The position numbers and the translations under genes were made by a program. Below the pieces are notes generated by a model. The model worked only from the letters and a program-made list of their open reading frames with translations, made no database searches and was not told the DNA's origin. This document shows positions 56,077-64,000 of a stretch of DNA of 64,000 nt, piece after piece; the stretch's first letter is position 1; each line of letters begins with the position of its first letter. The DNA is from Schaalia sp. JY-X169 (GTDB taxonomy: Bacteria > Actinomycetota > Actinomycetes > Actinomycetales > Actinomycetaceae), in assembly GCF_014069575.1 (NCBI RefSeq), contig NZ_CP059675.1:558001-622000 (forward strand). Direction: 5' to 3'.

Positions 56077-57671
56077 GGGCGGTGACGCTCGTGGAGGGCG
56101 GTGTCGCACTTGAGAACGCGACAGCTCTCAGCCAAGGTAAACTGGCAGCCTCAGTGACTGAACATGCGCGAGCGCTGAGCCAGAAGATCGCGGGACGACG
56201 CTGCGTTGACATGGAGTCGACGGTTGTTGTTTTCGCAGGTGCTACGGGATCGGGTAAATCGTCGCTGTTCAACGCGGTGATAGGGCGAAATCTTGCACGT
56301 GTCGCGGTGACGAGGCCAACTACTTCGGAGCCGCTTGCGGTGTATGGAAACGACTGTTCGGCACTGCTTGACTGGCTCGGCGTGAGGACGCGACACCAGG
56401 CTTCTGATGTGCCGTGGCTTGCAGGTTCCGACCTCGTTCTTGTCGACCTCCCTGACATTGATTCAACTGAAGTGCAGAACCGGGTTGTGGCCGAACGGCT
56501 CATCTCCCAAGCAGATGTGGTTGTCTGGGTGGTTGACCCCCAGAAGTACGCGGATGGGGTACTTCACTTGGAGTTCCTTTCTGGTCTGCGCGAGCAATCT
56601 GGCGGGATGACGGTTGTGTTGAACCAAGTGGACCTTCTCAGAGTCGATGATGCGCTCCGTGTCGAACAGCACCTCCACCAGCTTCTTGATGAGCGGGGAT
56701 TCCGCGGGGAGGTGCGTGTCACCTCGGCCATGGAGGGGCGCGGAGTTGCGGAGTTGAGGGATGAGATCGTGGCGGTGGCTGCCACGAAGCGGGCTGCCGC
56801 GCAACGTTTGGCCGCCGATCTGCGTTCACAAGCCACCTTGTTCACGAGGGCGGCCGAGGACGAAGGTGGCGCACTGGTGGCACCCGCGAGTCTTCCCGGG
56901 TTTGATGGTGTCAGCGGTTCCCTTTCACGTGCGCTTGGAGCTGACACGGTGGCTCGCGCTGCCGGTCAGGCGTATGTCCACAGGGGGGTGAAGAGCGTGG
57001 GATGGGTGTGGACGCGGTGGATCCGCTCAAGGCGACCCGACCCGCTCAAGCGGCTTCATCTTCAGGGTTCGGGGGAGTCCCAGTTTGCGGCATCTTCGTC
57101 CCTGGTCTTGTCAGATACCCAGCAGGCAACAACTCGCGTTGCGGTGCGGAGATATGCGCGGGCGGGGACTACCGGTCTCCCCACAGCTTGGCGTAATCAG
57201 GTGGTTGCCGAGGCCGAGGGTGGCGCGGTGAACGCGGCGCGCGCCATGGATGGGGTTCTGGTCAAGTCGCAGGATGATTACGTGCGTCCCCCTCTGTGGT
57301 GGCGGGCGGCCGCTGGTCTGCAGGTCTTGCTCGCCGCCGCCGCTGCTGTTGGTCTTGTGTGGCTTGCAGCCTACTGGGTGGCTGGACTGGTGAAGATCGT
57401 GCTTCCCGAACCTCCCTATTGGGGGCCGATCGCCGTCCCCACGACACTTCTGGCCGGGGGTCTGCTGCTCGGGTGGCTGCTGGGCGTCCTCGGCCGACTG
57501 CTGCTACGCAGCGGTGGGAGGCGAACCAGACGCCGGGTGCAGGAGGACCTGAATGCCCAGGTGGCAGCGGTTATGGGGACTGCCGTAGTGTGCCCGTTGC
57601 AGGAGGCTCTGGACGAGTACGGACGTTTTGTGGCGGACGTCGAAACACTAGCCAAGGTTCGAGTGCGCTAG
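56073..57671 (+). CDS. Dynamin-like GTPase, second of a pair
   Basis: 532 residues. P-loop VVFAGATGSGKSSLFN (52-67), ARVAVTRPTTSEPLAVYG, G3 LVDLPDIDSTE, G4 VLNQVDLL. The C-terminal third has two strong membrane segments (LQVLLAAAAAVGLVWLAAYWVAGLV and TTLLAGGLLLGWLLGVLGRLLL) and ends in a cytoplasmic helix. GTG 56073 (GTGA overlap with the first gene, GGAG 8 bases upstream) is preferred to 56067. The two proteins share the RPTT switch and PDID motif and probably form a hetero-oligomer. Confidence 0.78.
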   Translation: MRAVTLVEGGVALENATALSQGKLAASVTEHARALSQKIAGRRCVDMESTVVVFAGATGSGKSSLFNAVIGRNLARVAVTRPTTSEPLAVYGNDCSALLDWLGVRTRHQASDVPWLAGSDLVLVDLPDIDSTEVQNRVVAERLISQADVVVWVVDPQKYADGVLHLEFLSGLREQSGGMTVVLNQVDLLRVDDALRVEQHLHQLLDERGFRGEVRVTSAMEGRGVAELRDEIVAVAATKRAAAQRLAADLRSQATLFTRAAEDEGGALVAPASLPGFDGVSGSLSRALGADTVARAAGQAYVHRGVKSVGWVWTRWIRSRRPDPLKRLHLQGSGESQFAASSSLVLSDTQQATTRVAVRRYARAGTTGLPTAWRNQVVAEAEGGAVNAARAMDGVLVKSQDDYVRPPLWWRAAAGLQVLLAAAAAVGLVWLAAYWVAGLVKIVLPEPPYWGPIAVPTTLLAGGLLLGWLLGVLGRLLLRSGGRRTRRRVQEDLNAQVAAVMGTAVVCPLQEALDEYGRFVADVETLAKVRVR

Positions 57672-57690
57672 GGTTCGGCTACATCGGCGG

Positions 57691-59457
57691 CTATCCGAGC
57701 AGGTCTGAAAGCTCCAACCATTGCTCCTCAAGTGCCTCTTTCTCCTCCGTGAGCTGGTGCAGTTCCCCAGTTAGTTTGGAAAGGCCCTCAAAGTCCGTTT
57801 GGTCGTGATCAGCGAGCCTTTGGTGCTGCTTGGCGACCTGCGTCTCCAGTCTTGACAACTTTCGCTCCGTTGACGTGAGTTCCTTCTCCTTGGCGCGCAG
57901 TTCAGCGCCGCTCGAGGAAGGCGGCGTAGCTGACGGCTCAGAAGTGTCCGCGGACTTCTGGGCAAGTGTCAAGTACTGGTCGACACCTCCCGGCAGGTCA
58001 CGGAAACCTCCGTCAAGGACGGCGTACTGCGTGTCGGTGACACGCTCGAGGAGGTAGCGGTCGTGCGACACAACGATGAGCGTTCCGGGCCACGTGTCCA
58101 GCAAATCCTCCAGTGCAGTGAGCATCTGGGTGTCGACGTCGTTGGTCGGCTCATCGAGGATGAGGACGTTGGGCTGGCTGAGCAGGATCAGCAGTAGTTG
58201 CAGCCGACGTTTCTGTCCACCAGAGAGCTCACGGACTCGGGACTGGAGGTGAGCGGTCTTGAAGCCGAGTCGTTCCAGTAGTTGCGCGGGAGTCTGCTCT
58301 TTGCCATCGACCTCGAACGTGGTCTTGGTGCGGGAAAGCACCTCACGGACTCGATCATCGCCAATATCTGCAAGGGCAGAGAACTGCTGATCCAACACCG
58401 CCATTTCTACGGTCTTGCCCTGCTTGACCCTTCCGCTAGTCGGTTCCAGAGCGCCGGACACTAAACCGAGCAGCGTGGACTTGCCCGCGCCGTTCGCCCC
58501 GAGGATGGCGGCACGCTCACCGGGCGCGATACGCCAGGTAACGTCCTTGAGGATTGGTTTAGCAGGGTCGTAAGAGAAGGAGACATCCTCGAGGTCGATA
58601 ACGGTTTTCCCCAGGCGGGCCGTCGCAAGTCGGCTGAGCTCCAGACTGTCTCTGGGGGCCGGTTCGTTTTCGATGAGGGCGTTGGCCGCGTCGATACGGA
58701 ACTTCGGCTTCGATGTGCGGGCGGGCGCGCCCCTGCGTAGCCAGGCCAGTTCCTTTCGCATGAGGTTTTGCCGCTTGGCTTCCGTCGCACTTGCCATCCG
58801 GTCACGTTCCACACGTTGGAGGACGTATGAGGCATACCCGCCCTCGAACGGTTCCACAATCCCGTCGTGAACTTCCCAGGTATCGGTCGAAACCTCATCT
58901 AGGAACCAGCGGTCGTGAGTGACAACGACAAGGCCACCAGCAGATTTGGACCAGCGGGTCTTCAGGTGGTTTGCTAGCCACGCAATACCCTGCAGATCGA
59001 GGTGGTTGGTGGGCTCGTCAAGGATAAGGATGTCCCACTCGTCAACAAGGAGGGCCGCCAGCGCAACCCTGCGTGCTTGTCCGCCGCTGAGGCTCCCGAT
59101 GGGAGAGTGCCAGTCAAGGTCCGCGACCAGCCCGTCTATGACCTGACGAACTGTGGGATTGCTCGCCCACACGTGTTCGGGGGTGTCGCCGACAATGGCT
59201 TGCCCGACCTCGAGTGACGCGGGAAAATCATCACGTTGTGACAGGTAACCCACGCGCAGCCCGCGACGTGGCACCACGGCTCCACTGTCGGGGGTCAAAT
59301 CACCTGCGATCAGGCGTAATAGGGTAGTCTTGCCGTCACCGTTGCGGCCGACGATACCGATTCTCTGCCCGTCTCCGATGCCCAGGGTGACGCTATCAAG
59401 CACGGTATGGGTAGGGAATGAGACGGTCGCGTCTTCGACGCCAAGTAGATGAGCCAC
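57691..59457 (-). CDS. ABC-F family ATPase (Uup-like)
   Basis: 588 residues, two NBDs, no membrane helices. Site 1: GIVGRNGDGKTTLLR, GSLSGGQARRVALA, DILILDEPTNHLDLQ; site 2: AILGANGAGKSTLLG, RELSGGQKRRLQLL, NVLILDEPTNDVDTQ. The linker carries RKELAWLRRGAPARTSKPK, the P-site interaction motif region. The C-terminal coiled coil (TSTERKLSRLETQVAKQHQR) points to Uup rather than EttA. Ribosome-associated quality control or DNA-related roles are known in the family. Start GTG with TAACCT six bases upstream. Confidence 0.92.
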   Translation of the reverse strand: MAHLLGVEDATVSFPTHTVLDSVTLGIGDGQRIGIVGRNGDGKTTLLRLIAGDLTPDSGAVVPRRGLRVGYLSQRDDFPASLEVGQAIVGDTPEHVWASNPTVRQVIDGLVADLDWHSPIGSLSGGQARRVALAALLVDEWDILILDEPTNHLDLQGIAWLANHLKTRWSKSAGGLVVVTHDRWFLDEVSTDTWEVHDGIVEPFEGGYASYVLQRVERDRMASATEAKRQNLMRKELAWLRRGAPARTSKPKFRIDAANALIENEPAPRDSLELSRLATARLGKTVIDLEDVSFSYDPAKPILKDVTWRIAPGERAAILGANGAGKSTLLGLVSGALEPTSGRVKQGKTVEMAVLDQQFSALADIGDDRVREVLSRTKTTFEVDGKEQTPAQLLERLGFKTAHLQSRVRELSGGQKRRLQLLLILLSQPNVLILDEPTNDVDTQMLTALEDLLDTWPGTLIVVSHDRYLLERVTDTQYAVLDGGFRDLPGGVDQYLTLAQKSADTSEPSATPPSSSGAELRAKEKELTSTERKLSRLETQVAKQHQRLADHDQTDFEGLSKLTGELHQLTEEKEALEEQWLELSDLLG

Positions 59458-59463
59458 TGGTCA

Positions 59464-59469
59464 AGGTTA
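59464..59469 (-). promoter_or_regulatory. Leaderless -10 (TAACCT) of ABC-F gene
   Basis: On the minus strand TAACCT is followed by TGACCA and the GTG at 59457; no SD is present. Confidence 0.55.
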
Positions 59470-59524
59470 GTCCAGTGGGCACAATTTTCTTGTCGGGCAA
59501 GCCTGTGACAGAATGGCTGTTGCT

Positions 59525-59595
59525 TTCCGCCCTGGTGTAAAGGCAGCACAGGGGTTTTTGGTGTCCTTAGTCCGGGTTCGAATCCTGGGGGCGGA
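59525..59595 (+). tRNA. tRNA-Gln (anticodon UUG)
   Basis: Acceptor stem TCCGCCC (59525-59531) pairs fully with GGGCGGA (59588-59594), discriminator G. D-arm TGGTGTAAAGGCAGCA is Gln-like; T-arm CCGGGTTCGAATCCTGG is normal. Anticodon stem GGGGT/GTCCT closes loop TTTTGGT with anticodon TTG, but only two of its five pairs are Watson-Crick. CCA is not encoded. 71 bases, 38 bases before prs. Confidence 0.93.
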
Positions 59596-59633
59596 GCGAC
59601 ATGTGAGACTCGCGCAACCTAAGGGGCAACCAA

Positions 59634-60614
59634 GTGAGCGGGATTATTACAACCGGAGAGAAGCGTCTGGTCCTTGCCAGTGGCCGTGCGTATCCGGAGT
59701 TGACCGAGCAGATTGGCAACGCCCTAGGGTGTGACGTCATTCCCACCACCGCCTATGACTTTGCTAACGGGGAAATCTACTTCCGTTTCAACGAGTCGGT
59801 GCGCGGCGCGGATGTCTTTATTGTCCAGTCCATGACAGCTCCCATAAACAAGTGGCTGATGGAACAGTTGATCATGATTGATGCGGCTAAGCGGGCCTCC
59901 GCGAAGCGTATTACAGTCGTGGCGCCGTTCTACCCCTACGCTCGCCAAGACAAGAAGCACAAGGGTCGTGAACCTGTCTCAGCCAAGCTGGTTTCGGACA
60001 TGTACCAGGCTGCCGGTGCTGACCGTGTTATGAGTGTTGATCTGCACGCCGCCCAGGCTCAGGGCTTCTTCGACGGCCCCGTCGACCACCTTTGGGCTAT
60101 GCCCGTCCTCGTCGACTACGTGCGTCAACGTATCGATCTTGAAAAGGTTGCAGTTGTCTCCCCGGACGCTGGACGGATCCGTGTGGCAGAGAAGTGGGCC
60201 GCGAAACTTGCGAACTGTCCGCTGGCTTTCATTCACAAGACCAGGGATACCTCTAGGCCCAACGTTGCGGTCGCCAACCGCGTTGTCGGTGATGTCCGAG
60301 GGCGACAGTGTGTAATTGTTGATGACCTCATCGATACCGCTGGCACAATCACCGAAGCGGTGCGTGTTCTCTTCCAGGAGGGCGCCGATGAGGTGATTGT
60401 GGCCGCCACGCACGGCGTTCTTTCGGCACCTGCATCGCAGCGGCTTGCGTCCTGCGGCGCCTCAGAAGTGATCATTACTGACACCCTGCCGGTTAGTCCA
60501 GAGCAGCAGTTTGATCAGCTCACCATTCTTTCGGTGGCGCCCCTTCTGGCGCGCGGCATTCACGAAGTGTTCGAGGACGGTTCGGTAACATCGATGTTTG
60601 ATGGAGAAGCGTAG
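59634..60614 (+). CDS. prs: Ribose-phosphate pyrophosphokinase
   Basis: Makes PRPP for purine, pyrimidine, His and Trp synthesis. KRLVLASGRAYPELTEQI, YFRFNESVRGADVFIVQS, APFYPYARQDKKHKGREPVSAKL (ATP loop), DLHAAQAQGFF, the catalytic flap and PRPP-binding CVIVDDLIDTAGTITEAV. 326 residues. GTG start with AAGGGG upstream. It may be cotranscribed with the tRNA-Gln. Confidence 0.97.
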   Translation: MSGIITTGEKRLVLASGRAYPELTEQIGNALGCDVIPTTAYDFANGEIYFRFNESVRGADVFIVQSMTAPINKWLMEQLIMIDAAKRASAKRITVVAPFYPYARQDKKHKGREPVSAKLVSDMYQAAGADRVMSVDLHAAQAQGFFDGPVDHLWAMPVLVDYVRQRIDLEKVAVVSPDAGRIRVAEKWAAKLANCPLAFIHKTRDTSRPNVAVANRVVGDVRGRQCVIVDDLIDTAGTITEAVRVLFQEGADEVIVAATHGVLSAPASQRLASCGASEVIITDTLPVSPEQQFDQLTILSVAPLLARGIHEVFEDGSVTSMFDGEA

Positions 60615-60639
60615 GGTGATTCACCCCGCACTCTGAGGG

Positions 60640-60669
60640 TTGATTGCGCGCGTGGTTCCTCGCTAGGCT
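60640..60669 (+). promoter_or_regulatory. Probable promoter of rplY
   Basis: TTGATT (60640-60645), 18-base spacer, TAGGCT (60664-60669). Same -10 as the infA promoter. It would give a leader of about 140 bases. Confidence 0.5.
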
Positions 60670-60816
60670 GGTTTGGTTGCCTGGCGAGGGAGACATTGTG
60701 CTCCGTGATCGACAGGATTGAGCATCTCTTCGCAGGTGGTCGTCGGGCATTGCAAGGAAGCGGCCCGGGGACGTCAGCGCTCCCGCCGCCACACGAGAAT
60801 GGGAAGTGAAGAGAAA

Positions 60817-61440
60817 ATGGCTCCTGTAACTGAGAACAGCATCAAGGGCACAGTCCGCACAGAGGTCGGCAAGGGTTCGGCTCGCCGCGCACGCCGCGAA
60901 GGTTTGATCCCGGCGGTTCTGTACGGACATGGACACGAATCGGTTCACCTGGACCTGCCCGGCCACGAGGTATTCCTTCTGACGAAGGACTCCGCAAACG
61001 CAGTCGTGTCGGTCAACTATGGTACGAAGAGCCAGTTGGCCCTGGTCAAGGCCATTCAGCGTCACCCCGTGCGTCGCGATATTCTTCACGTCGATCTGCT
61101 CGCGGTTTCCGCGACCGAGCGCGTTGAGGTCGAGGTGCCGATCTCACTGGTTGGGGAGCCAGCCGCTGGAAACCAGCTGCAGCAGGAAGAGTTCACACTT
61201 CTTGTGTCCGCCCCCGCTATTTCCATCCCGGATGTCATCGAAGTTTCGGTTGAGGGCCTCGAAGAGGGTTCAGTCGTTCGCGTTGAGGATATTGCGTTGC
61301 CAAAGGGTGTTGAAGCCGGCGAAGAGCTCCTGACCCGCGACATCGTGTCGGTCGTGGCAATTACAGACACCGCTGAGGAAGAGGCATCCGCACTGGCCGA
61401 TGCAGAAGCTGAGGTTGAGGCAGCAGTCGAAAAGGACTAA
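60817..61440 (+). CDS. rplY: 50S ribosomal protein L25, general stress (Ctc) type
   Basis: 5S-rRNA-binding protein, long TL5/Ctc form with both domains: VRTEVGKGSARRARREGLIPAVLYGHG, LVKAIQRHPVRRDILHVDLLAV, and the C-domain EVEVPISLVGEPA...IEVSVEGLEEGSVVRVEDIALPKGV. Ends in an acidic tail (ALADAEAEVEAAVEKD). ATG 60817 is preferred to upstream starts because the family sequence begins there. 207 residues. Confidence 0.94.
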   Translation: MAPVTENSIKGTVRTEVGKGSARRARREGLIPAVLYGHGHESVHLDLPGHEVFLLTKDSANAVVSVNYGTKSQLALVKAIQRHPVRRDILHVDLLAVSATERVEVEVPISLVGEPAAGNQLQQEEFTLLVSAPAISIPDVIEVSVEGLEEGSVVRVEDIALPKGVEAGEELLTRDIVSVVAITDTAEEEASALADAEAEVEAAVEKD

Positions 61441-61474
61441 AGCCCGCGCGCCAGAGATTTAGGAAGGAACTTCC

Positions 61475-62620
61475 GTGCAAAGTGGCCAGAGCCAAGCAAG
61501 TGCCGATGCGGCGCTGCACTCCATCATTCCCGCCGGGGGTGCTGGAACCCGGCTCTGGCCGCTTTCGCGTCAAGGGGCGCCGAAGTTTCTTCTGGACCTG
61601 CTGGGGCAGGGTGTTTCGCTTCTCGAGGCAACGATCCTCCGTCTAGCCCCAATATCTGCTTCTGTGACCATCGTCACCGGACCTGCGCACACCGAAGCAG
61701 TGGAAGGGCAGATCCGGCGGTTGAAGGATGCCGGCCTGCTGTCTTCCGACCTCGACGTCTCGGTGGTGACGGAGCCATCGGGCCGTGACTCAATGCCGGC
61801 GATTGGCTTGGCGACCGCCCTCGTCGCACAAAAGTATGGAACCGATGCCATAGTTGGCTCGTTCGCCGCGGATCACTCTATTGGGGACGAGGACGCCTTT
61901 CGCAGCGTTGTCCTTGACGCGGTCCTTGCGGCACGTCGCGGCTACATCACCACGATCGGTATAGAGCCAACTTCGCCCTCGACGGCATTTGGGTACATTG
62001 AGGCAACCGATCAGATAGTGGCACCCGGGGCGCAGCTGGTCTCCAAGTTTGTTGAGAAGCCCCCACGCAGTGTCGCAGAGCAGTACGTTGCATCCGGCTA
62101 CCTGTGGAATGCGGGCATGTTCGTTATGGGTGCCGATACCGTCCTCGACCACCTTGGGAGGCTCCACCCGCGGATGGCCACAACTCTTGGGACACTGGCG
62201 TCGCTGTGGGGTGGTGTCGACGCTGAGGTCGCGTCGCAGATCGACATGGCGTGGAATGACCTGCCCAGAATCGCCATCGACCACGCCCTGGCAGAACCTG
62301 TGGCCGAGGACGGGGGAGTGGCCGTTGTGGCCGCGCCACCTGCGGTTGCATGGAGCGACGTCGGCGACTTCGCAGCACTTGCGGATATGCGTCGTGACGG
62401 CGCGTTACGAAGGGGAACGGGTGCGATTCCAGTTCTCATCGATTCGGACGGGGCATTCGTTAGTGGACATTCGGACAGGGTAATCGCGGTGGTGGGCATC
62501 GAGGGTGCAGTCGTCGTGGACTGCGAGGATGCGTTACTGGTTACCACCAGAGAACAGGCACAGAGGGTGAAGGAAGTTGTCGATACTTTGCATTCGCGGG
62601 GGAACGAAAGATTCACATAG
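61475..62620 (+). CDS. manC: Mannose-1-phosphate guanylyltransferase-like nucleotidyltransferase
   Basis: Nucleotide-binding IIPAGGAGTRLWPLSRQGAPKFLL, VTEPSGRDSMPAIGLA, FAADHSIGDED, GYIEATD and LVSKFVEKPP, YLWNAGMFV are ManC signatures. It would make GDP-mannose for glycans. 381 residues, no C-terminal isomerase domain. GTG start; AGGAAGGA lies 9 bases upstream. 34 bases after rplY. Confidence 0.88.
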   Translation: MQSGQSQASADAALHSIIPAGGAGTRLWPLSRQGAPKFLLDLLGQGVSLLEATILRLAPISASVTIVTGPAHTEAVEGQIRRLKDAGLLSSDLDVSVVTEPSGRDSMPAIGLATALVAQKYGTDAIVGSFAADHSIGDEDAFRSVVLDAVLAARRGYITTIGIEPTSPSTAFGYIEATDQIVAPGAQLVSKFVEKPPRSVAEQYVASGYLWNAGMFVMGADTVLDHLGRLHPRMATTLGTLASLWGGVDAEVASQIDMAWNDLPRIAIDHALAEPVAEDGGVAVVAAPPAVAWSDVGDFAALADMRRDGALRRGTGAIPVLIDSDGAFVSGHSDRVIAVVGIEGAVVVDCEDALLVTTREQAQRVKEVVDTLHSRGNERFT

Positions 62621-62811
62621 GAGACCTTTGTCTCAAATAGTGATCCAGATTGCAAGGATCACAAAATTGTTGCGGTTCACGTCGATGACTGTCATTCGTT
62701 AGGTGAGCAACGACTCCGTGGTTAGGCTACGATCATGACCCCAAGCGATCGCGGTGTTTTACGCACCCCTGATCACGACGGGCATAGAAGAATCTCTACC
62801 AGGAGGAATAC

Positions 62812-63906
62812 GTGAAGAAGACAATGCGATTCGGCGCTCTGGCCGCCGTTGCAGCACTGGGTCTTGCAGCCTGTGGCTCGGCCCCCGAAAGTGCACCAGC
62901 CGACCAGTCCGGCGAATCCGGAGGCACGGCTGCTGAAACCACCACCGACGTCAAGGCCTGCATGGTCTCTGACTCCGGTGGTTTTGATGACAAGTCCTTC
63001 AACCAGTCGGGCCACGACGGCCTGATGCGCGCGAAGGAAGAACTCGGTGTCCAGGTTGACCAGGCTGAGTCCTCGTCCGACGCCGACTTCATCCCCAACA
63101 TTGAGAACATGGTTCAGGGCGGATGCGACATCATCATTGGTGTTGGCTTCCTGATGGCCGATGCAATGGATGAGGCTGCTGCTGCTTACCCAGAGACCAA
63201 GTTCGCTCTGGTTGACTCCGGCTTCAACGCTGAGCACGACAACGCCAAGCCGCTGTTGTTCAACACGGCTGAAGCTTCGTACCTGGCTGGCTACGCCTCA
63301 GCTGCAATGTCCACCACGGGCAAGGTTGGCACATTCCTTGGTATGAACCTTCCCTCGACCGCTATCTTCGCTGATGGTTACGTCGATGGTGTTGAAAAGT
63401 ACAACGAAGTTCACTCTGAGGCCGTTGAGGTCATCGGTTGGGACAAGGCCGCACAGGACGGCATGGCCACTGGCAACTTCGAAGATGTTTCTAAGGGCAA
63501 GCAGTTCTCTGAGCAGCTTATCCAGCAGGGCGCAGACGTAATCATGCCTGTTGCAGGTCCCGTTGGTGCAGGCTCACTGGCAGCTGCCAAGGAAAACGCA
63601 GGCACCATGGTTGTGTGGGTAGACGCCGATGGCGCTCTCACCAACCCGGATGATGCTTCCGTGATCCTCACCTCAGTGATGAAGCAGATCTCCGCTGCTG
63701 TCTTCGATGCCATTCAGTCAGTTGTTGATGATTCCTTTACCTCAGCTGCATACGTTGGAACCCTTGAAAACGGTGGCGTGGGTATTGCCCCATGGCACGA
63801 TTTCGAGGACAAGGTTTCACCAGAGCTGAACGAGGAGCTTGAGGGACTCAAGGCCGACATCATCTCCGGCACCATTGTTGTTGAGTCTGTCAACACACCT
63901 TCATAA
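62812..63906 (+). CDS. BMP/PnrA-like ABC transporter substrate-binding lipoprotein
   Basis: Type II signal with lipobox LAAC (Cys21), then a Ser/Glu-rich linker and the BMP domain: KACMVSDSGGFDDKSFNQSGHDGLMRAKEELGV, GCDIIIGVGFLMADAMDEAA, ASYLAGYASAAMSTTGKVGTFLG, and DVIMPVAGPVGAGSLAAAKE. These lipoproteins bind purine nucleosides or simple sugars for an ABC importer, whose genes would be beyond the window. 364 residues. GTG with AGGAGGA 4-5 bases upstream; TAGGCT at 62723-62728 is a possible -10. Confidence 0.9.
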   Translation: MKKTMRFGALAAVAALGLAACGSAPESAPADQSGESGGTAAETTTDVKACMVSDSGGFDDKSFNQSGHDGLMRAKEELGVQVDQAESSSDADFIPNIENMVQGGCDIIIGVGFLMADAMDEAAAAYPETKFALVDSGFNAEHDNAKPLLFNTAEASYLAGYASAAMSTTGKVGTFLGMNLPSTAIFADGYVDGVEKYNEVHSEAVEVIGWDKAAQDGMATGNFEDVSKGKQFSEQLIQQGADVIMPVAGPVGAGSLAAAKENAGTMVVWVDADGALTNPDDASVILTSVMKQISAAVFDAIQSVVDDSFTSAAYVGTLENGGVGIAPWHDFEDKVSPELNEELEGLKADIISGTIVVESVNTPS

Positions 63907-63943
63907 GTCAGGATGCACGACAGTGCCCTAACTGATTAGGTTG

Positions 63944-63976
63944 GCGGGGGTCTGGGAAACCGGACCCCCGCTTTCT
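63944..63976 (+). terminator. Terminator after the BMP-type lipoprotein gene
   Basis: A 12-bp stem (63944-63955 with 63960-63971, one G-U) capped by a GAAA tetraloop and followed by TTTCT. If downstream importer genes exist, this hairpin would limit their expression relative to the binding protein. Confidence 0.85.
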
Positions 63977-64000
63977 GTCCCCACGGTTGCCTCAAGCGCA

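Noticed and set aside
62621-62811. Riboswitch or terminator upstream of the BMP-type lipoprotein
   Set aside because: Only a 7-bp stem (62640-62646 with 62656-62662) and a 5-bp stem; no known riboswitch core and no U-tract.

Overview
The window is one contiguous, densely packed stretch of a moderately GC-rich actinobacterial chromosome. Evidence for Actinobacteria includes abundant GTG starts, a WhiB regulator next to groES and guaB, GuaB3, a polyphosphate-glucokinase-like ROK protein, PanK type I, long tails on several ribosomal proteins, and many leaderless promoters of TANNNT type. The content (pta-ackA, menaquinone-type sdhCAB, heterodimeric ABC exporter, paired dynamin-like GTPases) fits the Actinomycetaceae best. 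Genus is not resolved, and the family call is an inference without a search.

Layout. 1-9437: S10/spc ribosomal block from the 3' part of rplC to rplO, closed by a strong terminator. 9556-15603: secY-adk-map, then infA-rpmJ-rpsM-rpsK-rpoA-rplQ with its own promoter (rpsD is not in its common place). 15604-16538: about 1 kb repeat island. 16539-21075: ppgK-like kinase, truA, rplM-rpsI, glmM. 21080-26906: coaA (minus), then nnrD, a GRP-family sugar transporter, alr, tsaE-tsaB-rimI. 27127-30573: sdhCAB, sitting between rimI and tsaD. 30821-35959: tsaD, a YbdK-type ligase (minus), groES with CIRCE, whiB (minus), guaB. 35960-36728: second repeat island. 36729-40197: DnaQ-like exonuclease (minus), guaB3, fumC. 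40335-45452: minus-strand pta-ackA-nadE-small membrane protein. 45757-49486: asymmetric two-gene ABC exporter. 49522-53705: guaA, tatD, rsmA, ispE. 53776-59457: DUF1622 protein (minus), two dynamin-like GTPases, ABC-F ATPase (minus). 59525-63976: tRNA-Gln, prs, rplY, manC-like, bmpA-like lipoprotein and terminator.

How the genes work together. Translation and secretion dominate the first third. Purine supply is unusually concentrated: prs (PRPP), guaB, guaB3 and guaA. The t6A tRNA-modification genes tsaE/tsaB/tsaD flank sdhCAB, which with fumC forms part of the TCA cycle. glmM, alr, manC and ispE feed envelope precursors.

The most unusual signals are: (1) a family of four exactly 76-bp palindromic intergenic elements with covarying arms; (2) a second, larger intergenic repeat family beside them; (3) a GMP synthetase whose glutaminase half is shrunken and lacks its Cys nucleophile; (4) an ABC exporter whose two halves have decayed in complementary ways, leaving one intact ATP site; (5) eight genes with a -10 hexamer exactly six bases before the start codon. 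No insertion sequence, CRISPR array, rRNA or prophage gene was seen.
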